Shown here: one piece after another, positions 55,780 through 64,000 of the stretch
Layout of the letters: each line of letters opens with the position of its first letter
How positions within the stretch are numbered: position 1 is the first letter of the stretch
From: Triangularia verruculosa
Lineage: Eukaryota; Ascomycota; Sordariomycetes; Sordariales; Podosporaceae
Direction of reading: 5' to 3'
Assembly: GCA_033296885.1 (NCBI GenBank)
Contig: MU863878.1
Coordinates: 372,001-436,000 of the forward strand
DNA: 64,000 nt
Program-made: the position numbers and the translations under genes
Notes under the pieces: model-generated
What the model was told of the DNA's origin: nothing
The model's database searches: none
What the model saw: only the letters and a program-made list of their open reading frames with translations

Positions 55780-55953
55780 TTATTCATCATAGGCCATCAT
55801 GGCCCGGACGATGCGTCTTCCCTCCTCTCTGTCTTCCTCGTCGTAGATGCTAAGGCCGTACATTTGAAGAAACTTGAATTCGCCGTCAAAATGGACCCTG
55901 AGCCATCGTTTCTCCTCGGTGGTGTAAGGAGGGGCGCTGTTATCCGCGGGCAT
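55780..55953 (-). CDS. small protein, 57 aa
   Basis: ATG at 55953 to TAA at 55782-55780, no intron. The sequence is highly protein-like: YTTEEKRWLRVHFDGEFKFL, then GLSIYDEEDREEGRRIVRAM. Charged, probably all-helical and soluble. From memory, small proteins with this EEKRWL / SIYxEEDREEGR pattern recur in sordariomycetes, but I know no function. Confidence 0.7.
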   Translation of the reverse strand: MPADNSAPPYTTEEKRWLRVHFDGEFKFLQMYGLSIYDEEDREEGRRIVRAMMAYDE

Positions 55954-56436
55954 GATTGGGAAGATGGTGGTTCAATCGGCAGTGGTTGACTGTGTGGTCG
56001 GGCAAGCAATGCTGCGAGTCAGATCGCTGAGAAGTGACAAGATTGGGAATTGGTTGAAGAGTGAAAGCTCGGGGCGGAGTCCTGAAGACGGTCCCAAACT
56101 TATGATTACCCCGCGGGCGGCCTTGTTGGGCCCTGCTGCATGCGGCTTGGGATGAAAGGAACGATAGCGGCATTTCAGCACGTAGACCCAAGTGCGAATG
56201 CCTAGCGTGACAGCCATCACAGGGACAGCTGGTCAGGCGCAAACGGCTCCTGTGGATAACGAATGTACGTCGGGTCCCGAGTCTGTACCGAAAGCCTAGG
56301 TGCTCTGCATCTGTGATGCTAATAGGAGCAAACGAGACTGGGCGCGAGCCCGGAAAGCTTCAGGACATGACGGAGCCAAGTGTGTCCGCATGTCGGGAAG
56401 CGAATGGTGTTTGTCTGCCTTTCCAGCCATGAGACG

Positions 56437-56865
56437 TCACATCATTTGGAAGAAATCCAGGCGCTCCTGTTCTTCTCTTTCGGCTTGTCGCTTCTTTTCC
56501 TCGTCGGCCCTTCGTCGTCGTGCTGCTTCGGGATCTGCAGCTTCCTCCTCCTTGAGTCTGGCGGCCTCTGAGGGTGATCTGGAAGAAATCTGGTTTGTTG
56601 TCAACGAGTCTGTCCATCTAGAATCCGCTGGCGTGGAATACGCCGAGTAGGCCGGGTTGACATCTGGGCGAATGGGAACACCTCGAGCCGATGGGGAAAT
56701 GGGAAGGGGTCCTGGTACCTCGGTGGCAATGGGATCGAATTTCTCATCATAGGTTGCCGTTGAACGGGAACTGCTTCTGGATGTCGCGACAATGACCTTG
56801 GTTCGTGTCACTGGTTTGGGCGCTGGCGCTTTCTTCCAGATCTTGAGGGAACTGAGACAACCCAT
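56437..56865 (-). CDS. small putatively myristoylated protein, 142 aa
   Basis: Frame from the ATG at 56865 with N-terminus MGCLSS, a good combined N-myristoylation (Gly2) and palmitoylation (Cys3) signal, followed by a basic stretch (KIWKKAPAPKP) that would help bind membranes. The middle is Ser/Pro-rich. The C-terminus is a strongly charged helix (RRRRADEEKKRQAEREEQER) ending DFFQMM. This predicts a peripheral plasma-membrane protein. No family is recognised. It is on the same strand as the 57-aa gene about 480 bp away. Confidence 0.65.
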   Translation of the reverse strand: MGCLSSLKIWKKAPAPKPVTRTKVIVATSRSSSRSTATYDEKFDPIATEVPGPLPISPSARGVPIRPDVNPAYSAYSTPADSRWTDSLTTNQISSRSPSEAARLKEEEAADPEAARRRRADEEKKRQAEREEQERLDFFQMM

Positions 56866-59800
56866 CTTGCTGTGTTTGTTGGAGAAATTGGAGTTTGCTT
56901 TCCGTCAATTGGGTTCGATGACGAAGTCAAGTACCTATCCGAACAGGTCGAGTCCAGGGAACCTTGTGGTGGCAAGAGCTGGAGGGGAGCTGTGAGGGGA
57001 TGGCTTCCCACATGTTTGGGAGACCTGGAACTTTAAAACAAAACACGCCTGGCTTGGTCGGCGGTGTTGGTGCAATGACATGGCTCATCTCCCCCATTCT
57101 CGGGCTTGGAATGGCGGAATCCTACCAAAGGCTGCCTTATTTGGGGACATTCCGATGGAACCATAAACCACAAGAAGGTTAGCGCTGAAGCATAGCCCTA
57201 GGGGCTCTGTCGAATGCGGGGAAAAGACCCACAGGGATGCTGCCAACCCTGCAGCTTGCCCGTCCCGCTGTTCTGGGCGTCTGGGCCTTTGAGCCACCAA
57301 TCTCCAAGCTTTGGACAGCTTCAATGTTGAATTCTTTCACCCCAAAACTCACCCGGAATAACTCGAATCTGGAAGCTGGATCCAAGCTTCACAGTACCTT
57401 ACCTAAGGTTAACCAACCAACAGTGCCCCATGCTTACATGCCAGTCAGCCAGGTAGCATTCCAGACCAGCATCAGCCACTGGGGTTCCATCCCGCCGCCA
57501 TCACCAACAAACACAACGGCTCAATAGTGGACCCGGCGATGTCTGAAATCGCTAGCGCATGCGGCACAAGATGCTGGCCTTCCTCTTTTCGAGCATGGTT
57601 CATGATTCAGCAGGAGATTGCAGAGTCTGCCCGATTCCTCTCTTGATAGTCACGTTTTATTCACCAAGAATTGTCAATTTCTTCATGTGTAACCTGGTGA
57701 TCCATTGAACGGTAATTGATCGTGGAGAATAACCGTGGCGTTCCTAGTGGCGGAGGGCAGCTGACCGCGTGTAATTTGCCTTACCCTACCCTGGCCCACA
57801 ATAGCGTCCATCTGGGCTCTCATAGGCTCTGGGGATCTTCAAACCCCTGAGGACCCTGAAGGCCCCGCTGTGGATACCAAACGGCAGCCAAGTCGGAATG
57901 TGAAGATCAGTGAGGAAGATCACCAATTGTGATCTCACTTGTCAAATCCCGGCGGTGACGACATGCACACCGCTTTGCAGCTCAGCCAGCCACAAGGTTG
58001 AGGTAATATCTGATCCGATCAACACAAGGAAATGAATATAATGAGTTCACCGAATCTAGTATTTTCTGCTTCGGTGAGCTTAATGGTGTTCAAACAGGAG
58101 ATACTCGGGAGGACTTTGAGACAAGAGATGTCGGTCCATCAGCACTCATTCATATGCATGTGTTTCTGGTCGTCAACGACTTCAAAGATAAGGTGACGCG
58201 GTCACCGACTTGAAGAACCGCCAGGCAACAAGATACGACTCTAGTAGGTAGATAGATATATGCCTCTTTCCGACCTTTTCCAACAAAGCCAACCAACATT
58301 CAACACCGTGCCAATACCCAGTTTTCGCCAGTGCGACTTTGTGTGAAAGTTCTCACATATGCAATCTCCTGCATCATGCCATTTCAGCGGACACATAACC
58401 TTTTGATTGGAAATGTTGGTTCCATCTGGTGGCTCATCGTCCCGAGGAACCGTTCAAGCAAAACGCAAGGGACAAGGAAACACATCTTTTATGAAGGAAC
58501 AAACGCTCTGTTACTCACACAGTAGTGGCCATGAATGTGGGCAAATTTGCGACTCAATTTATTTACAACTGTTCTTTTGCCTGGGCAGGATAGACATACT
58601 TTTCAGAGCAACACTGTGAGGTTAGAAGCTAGCACCAGATGTCGCGATTGCAACTGCCCGGGACTTGGGAGCAAGAGGGGTAAAACACCCAGGGTCGTGC
58701 TCAGGTAAAGCCGCAAGCTCACCGCAGACTCGGTGATTTCAAGGCCGGTGGCTCGGCACCGATGAGCTCGCAGGAACGACATGATCGACTGTCGTAAAGT
58801 AACTGAAGCAACGTGAACGCTGGCAACATCCCCCTCGCAGCTACCTCCTAGTGGGGATTACTTGGAGCAACATCCTCGCCATTGTCGAGTGGATCGACGG
58901 GCTGTGGTTGATAACCGTACAGAGGAACCATTGTTGAAAACTGCAACTATCGTGATTCCAGCAAAAGCTTTGGCATCTTGTCTACTAGGATTTTTGTCAC
59001 CATGGGAACATGAATCTGCACCAAGCTACGACTTCTGGAACGCATGAGTACGTGTGTGAAGATGTGATATCGAATCGTCACTTCTCTGGCTGCCAGAGTC
59101 AGGACTGCAGTCCGTCAATGGGATTCTCACAGTTACTCGACAATCAAGAGTGCTCTTCATTTTTCCAGCACCCACCCATTGATTGGGATCTTCCATCCCA
59201 GGAAAGGCCCCCTAAGCGACCGAAAGCACTACAAGAGCGTCGAAGCTTGGTTGTTCTCGATCGTCAGCCCAACTCCACATCATCATGCCATCAAGTGTAA
59301 AGCACACGGCCCAGAAGGATCATCTGACGCTCGACTTGGTGCCCCTAGGCTAGAACAAGGCTACATCATGCGAATTTCTAGGTTGGAAAGAGCAAGCAGC
59401 CTGTCTCGCTCAGGGTCTTCAGTCCCTGCCCATCAACCCTCGGGCCCAGCAGGCCTGTTATCTTTGAGGTTCCTTCCATGTATAGGCACCTTCCTGTCCA
59501 CCTTCCACCGAAAACCGGCCGAAGGTAGCCAGCCTGGGATGCCGTGCCCACCTAGGACTCAATAATCTGCTCAGTTCTGACGATAAGCGGTCAGAAGGGC
59601 TCCACGGCTACGTCAGGAGGATGCCTGTGCCTTCCTCTAGTTGTAGATAGGAGTCCGACTCGGTGTAAGAGTGGCCAGGCTGGACTGTGTGCCTGCCCTA
59701 CAACCTGCCCACAGATTCCACAAGATTCCAACCCATTCCGGTTTTCAATTCCCTACTTATATCTAGACCTTTTCTCCCTCTCTCTCTCGTCTTCCTCATA

Positions 59801-60200
59801 ACTTCTCTCCTCTTTATCTAACATCCTCAAGAACGCCCTCTGACACCGCCACCGCCTGGAGAAGAACAATTTCCATTCTACCAAGTCGCTTTCAGTCAGC
59901 TTCCATTCTATCACGTCTTCAAGATCCCTTTCCCGCCTCATGCCACGATTTAGGCAGCCACGCACACATCTGGCGTCTACCATCGGGAAATTGACAATTT
60001 CTTCCTGGCTCGAACCGCCTTCGCTACTCCCAGGGCATTCTTGTGTTTCTCCAGTCATCGTCGTCATCACCTTCTACTTGGCCTTCGTCTCGTCTACCTT
60101 TCTTTTCTTCCGGTTCCACACACAATGGCCTGGCCTGCGACAAGTTTCGACATCAAACACCCTCCTCTGTCGTCACCATCCGGACATTCAGCACTGCTCA
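56866..60200. other. gene-poor region
   Basis: No domain-bearing frame is seen. A minus-strand frame at 59753-60070 (VEWKLFFSRRWRCQRAFLRM) is protein-like but starts and ends without support. No RNA gene recognised. Confidence 0.4.
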
Positions 60201-61203
60201 TGTTAGCACAAAGCCAGAGACTCGAGTCTCCTAGGCTTCTTCCGCTACGGCGGCAAACAAGTGAGTCCATCCTCGACAGGCTTTCCATCAAGATTACCTC
60301 TTCTGACTGATTCATCAGACTAGCAGGACATTCCTCTTGGCTTTCACTCTTGTCCGCTCTCCTTCAACAGGAGGTCTGGGTGCCACGGATGTCAATTTCT
60401 CTCGCTTCAAGCCAGGCTCCCGTCTTCAGTGGACGCGTCACAAGTCCCTGCTCCCCAAGATTCACGGCATGCTTCGCAGCGAGGACAAGCAGCCCCAGCA
60501 TGTTGCCTTCCACTGGCAGTAAGTCAGCTATGCTGACTCTCTGGTATGTCTACCCTTCCAGTGACTGTGCCATTGCAAGGCGACCCATCCTCCAAAGAAG
60601 ATTCTGACCTCTTTTGCACTCAGACCTCACAAGAGACTTGCTGTCACGCAGCTTCAAGCGCATTTTCCATGCCTTGTCACCGTCGACTGTCCTCAGTTTG
60701 GGGAATGGGAGCAACTCCGGTCTGGTTCTTTGGCAGACAGGTAAGCTCACTTCTTTGGCCTGCGTTCAATTGCCCTGTGTACTGACAATTGTCGGCAATC
60801 TAGCAAGTATCCTTGAGCCCAGACATCTTGTGCGCCAGTTGTTTCCTGTTGAGCGGCAGTGATTCGGACTCTCCAGCTCACGTCATCTATCACGCTCCGG
60901 CTGGTGACTGCTTGGAACCTTCACCAATACACCACACCTGCCGCCTTTCGGTTCATCTCCTCACACAAGTCGTTCCGAGGATGGCACTCTCTTTGCCTAG
61001 TGTCACGGACATCATGTCGACTGCTCTCTGGTTCCCTGTTGCCACTTCATCAAGCTTCAGAGGACAACATGATGCACTTCATGCTGGCGGCCACACCTCT
61101 GTCTTCCAAGTTTAGACTGCCGTCGCTGGCCTTGAGCCTTTTCTCATCAGTCTTCCCTGCGCGGTTCATCAAGCCTGCCAGTCTCGACAAGATCAAGAGG
61201 TAA
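60200..61203 (+). pseudogene. possible multi-exon gene or relic
   Basis: Three good intron candidates are visible on the plus strand: 60262-60318 (GTGAGT, TCTGAC, CATCAG), 60519-60561 (GTAAGT, GCTGAC, TCCAG; only 43 nt) and 60741-60803 (GTAAGC, TACTGAC, CTAG). Sequence between them is open in places (DVNFSRFKPGSRLQWTRH) but I could not build one continuous frame, and no family is recognised. Confidence 0.3.
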
Positions 61204-62883
61204 CCATGGGTTGTTTGGGTCTCTTCACTCTTACCCCTTTTCATCGTTATTCCTTCTCATCCGTCATGTCCACTTCTTCGGCAATCCCAATCTACTCTGT
61301 TGGGAGCTCGTCATCCTCGTCGCACTTCACAGCACTGTTGGCTCACGCACATGAGGAACCGCGGGTCAAGAGCTCACTCAAGGCTCATGTGAGCGCATGC
61401 GGAGATGTCTGAAACTGCCAAGTTTGCAGCAATCTCGAGTCTTGTCACTTTCAAGCGGTCTAGTTGACGCTCCAAGAGAAGGCTCACGCAGGAGGGACTG
61501 TCCCGAAAGGCTTCACCAACCGCTAGGCAACCCCTGACTGCAACAGGGCGAGCTGTCCCTTGATCGTGATTTGAATGGCACGTCACGGGCAAAAGAAGAG
61601 AGACTGCTATACATGGGCGTCGGCATGACATCCCTAGTCCTCACGATCACCACCTCGGCCACTCCTCAGAGAGCATGGACGCTCTAGTCAATCAGCTCGG
61701 CGCGACGAATCTTTCCGCTGACAGCAACCATGGAACTTCCAACATGTCACAGATTCAGCATCATGGGCTCTTGTTGGGACTTGCACAACAGGACGGGCTG
61801 ATATGGGGAGAGAGGAGGTAGTTCCATTGCCGGTACCATGTCATGGCTTGGTGAACCCCGGCCCCTCTCACATACATGTCACCATTTGTTCGGGCTCTGC
61901 CTGATCTCTCTGCGTCGGCCACACACCCAGATTGCCTGGACGATGTCAACCCCGATCATCATCGACAGCATCATCCAATGAGTCCGGCGTTTGGGATGAC
62001 TGCAGGTTCTGATTTCCAGAACCGCACGACCACGTCAGACTGGTCTGGGGCCAAAGCACAGTCTCCAGACTCTGTCCAAGAAGCCGAACCTTTCCGACCT
62101 CTCTCTTTGGGGCGCGGGCAAAGGGGCAGAAGCAGCAGCAGCAACAACAACAACAGCAGCAACAGCAACATATCGGTACATTGGAGGAGAGGCGTCCCTT
62201 TTGCGAGCACCGATGATCGCATGAATTTGCGTAGGTGGCTCTGCATCTGGGACGCCTTCGACTTCTTCACCGCTGGCACGTGTCGGGATTGGGGGATTTG
62301 GTAGTGACATCGATATTGTCGATGCTTCGCACAATGCCACATTACAGAAACAACAATACCATGCCCTCGGATGTTGGCAGCAGCGGTGGTGGTGGATGTG
62401 TGGGTGGAGGGGATGAGGTTGGCAATGGGGTCATTATTGGAAAAGCGGGCAAACGGGAATGCGGGCACTGGGCGGCATGGCTGTCAAACTGGTCGAGGTC
62501 CATGACATCGTTCTCCACTCGACTAGGTCAACTAGTTGGGTTGGAGTCAATATCGCGGATTTCCCTCAGTTTGACAGTCATGTTCGCGCCAGTTGCCGTC
62601 AGGTGCCTCTTCGGTTAAGGAATATTCTTATCAATTTTGAAAGACATTTTGGAACCTCAAAACGTGTGCACTGGACTGTCGTCGTGTTGTCGTGAACGCT
62701 GTAACAAAGAGCTGACGATCTGATACCCATGGCATCCACGACATTTCCCAAGTCTTCCGAGTATCATCGATGTCGATCATGAACGTCTTCAATGTAATGT
62801 ATACACAATGCTTCTAACGTAGGTACATTTATGCCATGCTTCTCAGCCGTCCTGTAACCCCGGCTTCAGACCTGCTCTTCTCC
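61204..62883. other. no gene supported
   Basis: Several 100-165-codon frames overlap on both strands around 61,880-62,470, driven by a CAG/CAA repeat. A plus-strand frame at 62459-62695 is open but has no recognised domain. Confidence 0.4.
62131..62170. repeat. CAG/CAA triplet repeat
   Basis: A 40-bp mix of CAG and CAA triplets. It would encode poly-Gln, Ser/Asn or Ala/Thr depending on frame; no host gene is established. Confidence 0.85.
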
Positions 62884-64000
62884 TCACAAATGCGCCCTAT
62901 TCTCCAACGTCCTCCTCTTCCTCTTCTCCTTCTGACTCTTATCCAACAATCTCACCTCCTCCTCACTCAACCTCGCCGGTGCATTCATCCCCTTGGCCTT
63001 CTTCCCCCCATCAACCCCCTTAACCGCCTCGTCCCACAGCTTCTGCCCCAGCTCATCCGTCAACCTAATCACTCTCGTGCTCACCGTCGCACCATCTCTT
63101 CTATTCTTTCCCTCCCTCCTACTCGACGCAATCTTCTCTGTAAAATCCCACAGCTTCCCCGACGCAGTCAGATGACCAGTAATCTCTTCCCTGTTCGGCC
63201 TCCACTCAGGCGACACCCTCAGTCGTGGCGGAATCCGACTGTCCTTTGACTTGACGACCTGGATGATGCCCTCCTCCTCAAACCGCTGGTACGAGTTCTT
63301 GAGAGTCTCCTTGTTGACGGCTTCAAAGTAGGATAGGTCGCCTTGATGGTAGAGAGTTTTGCCCAGCTAGACACAGAAAAAGTTAGTAATCTTGGTAATA
63401 GGATAGGGAGAGAAGGGGGAGGGAGCATACGAATTGAGCAGAGCCCTGAGCCCGGGAGACCTGGATCCAGACGTCGTCTTTTTGTCCCAGCGGTGGAGTA
63501 AGACCCATCAGCGACACAGCTGCCAGCCATGAAGCTTCGATGAACGGCCAGATGAGGAAGCAGTAAAAGTCATAATTCTCCCGGCCGGCGGCACGCTCAG
63601 CACCTGAAAGACCAATCTTGGTGATGTTTCGCTGCTCGTCACGTTCAATCATGATGACGTTATCCGCCTCCAGACCAGCCAAGGTGCGTTCAAGGTTGAC
63701 TTGCAGGCCTTCGCCAGAGTAAATGAACTCTCCCCTGAACAGCGACGAAAGGAAGAGGACCTGATCGCGGAGTTCCTGGTAGGGAATATCCTGAATCGCC
63801 GGCCCGCCTCCTTGTTTTACCTTGGTGTACAGCGCTGCTGCCACCAATGCTTCAGAGATGAACAGATGGATCGTCATGTTCCTGTAGAAAGACAGCTGGA
63901 ACCGGTCGACGGCGTAGTACGTTGGCTCCGCTAGACCTTCGACCACACCGACGAGGTCTTTCCCGAGGACTTCGAGGCCGCGCTCGATGACGTCGGAGAG
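62884..64000 (-). CDS. PlsB/GPAT-type glycerol-3-phosphate (or DHAP) acyltransferase, C-terminal part
   Basis: Two exons are visible: from the right edge to 63431, and 63366-62884. The 64-nt intron (63367-63430) has a GTATGC donor, TACTAAC branch and CTAG acceptor. The frame is open to position 64000, so the N-terminal acyltransferase motifs (HX4D and others) lie outside the window. What remains matches the C-terminal helical domain of PlsB-like acyltransferases (RFQLSFYRNMTIHLFISEAL) and then REEITGHLTASGKLWDF and a basic tail. The enzyme transfers an acyl group to the sn-1 position of glycerol-3-phosphate or dihydroxyacetone phosphate, the first step of phospholipid and triacylglycerol synthesis. 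Which substrate is used cannot be told from this part. Confidence 0.78.

Noticed and set aside
61971..62468. Minus-strand 165-codon frame with poly-Leu
   Set aside because: The Leu run is the reverse of the CAG/CAA repeat; no independent coding support.
1..64000. CRISPR array or prokaryotic operon
   Set aside because: No spaced direct repeats of the right type; introns, LTR elements and gene families are eukaryotic.

Overview
The window looks like nuclear DNA of a filamentous ascomycete, probably a sordariomycete. Host genes carry short spliceosomal introns (about 51-99 nt) with GTRNGT donors, CTRAC-like branch points and YAG acceptors. The retrotransposons show dense C-to-T and G-to-A decay typical of repeat-induced point mutation (RIP). 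The gene families are fungal: a GH76 cell-wall mannanase, a Cps1-like vacuolar carboxypeptidase, DUF4419 and a STAND/NLR. The species cannot be named from what is visible.

Left arm (1-16 kb): mostly minus-strand genes. They are an F-box protein cut by the window edge, a single-pass membrane protein with a Cys-rich tail, a poorly resolved plus-strand ORF, a single-pass membrane protein with an Asp run and a PPPY motif, a GH76 enzyme in four exons, a 466-aa conserved hypothetical, a spliced HExxH protein with a questionable in-frame TAG, and an M20 peptidase of the Cps1 type.

Centre (16,018-29,769): a nested retrotransposon stack whose three insertions can all be read from exact 5-bp target duplications. 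A Ty1/copia element (154-bp LTRs, TSD GCTAG) was hit in its integrase by a 7.5-kb Ty3/gypsy chromodomain element (391-bp LTRs, TSD AGGAG). It was hit again near its RNase H by a solo LTR of a related gypsy family (418 bp, TSD CCTAG). The interiors are wrecked by RIP, yet the outer copia LTRs, the outer parts of the gypsy LTRs and the solo LTR are nearly clean. Between the gypsy chromodomain and its 3' LTR lie a RIP-damaged tRNA-like sequence and an antisense Cys-rich/coiled-coil ORF.

Right of the stack (29.8-43 kb): gene-poor sequence with decayed spliced fragments, minisatellites, a long (AG)n tract, scattered 18S and ITS2/28S rDNA fragments, and the second copy of a dispersed repeat that also lies just left of the copia element.

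Right arm (43-64 kb): a 763-aa coiled-coil protein, a secreted DUF4419 protein, a small ORF followed by a seven-exon NLR-type STAND NTPase (1442 aa when spliced), two small conserved-looking minus-strand genes, a second gene-poor tract, and the C-terminal part of a PlsB/GPAT-type acyltransferase running off the right edge. No operon-like organisation is expected or seen. All splice models were made by hand, without transcript evidence.
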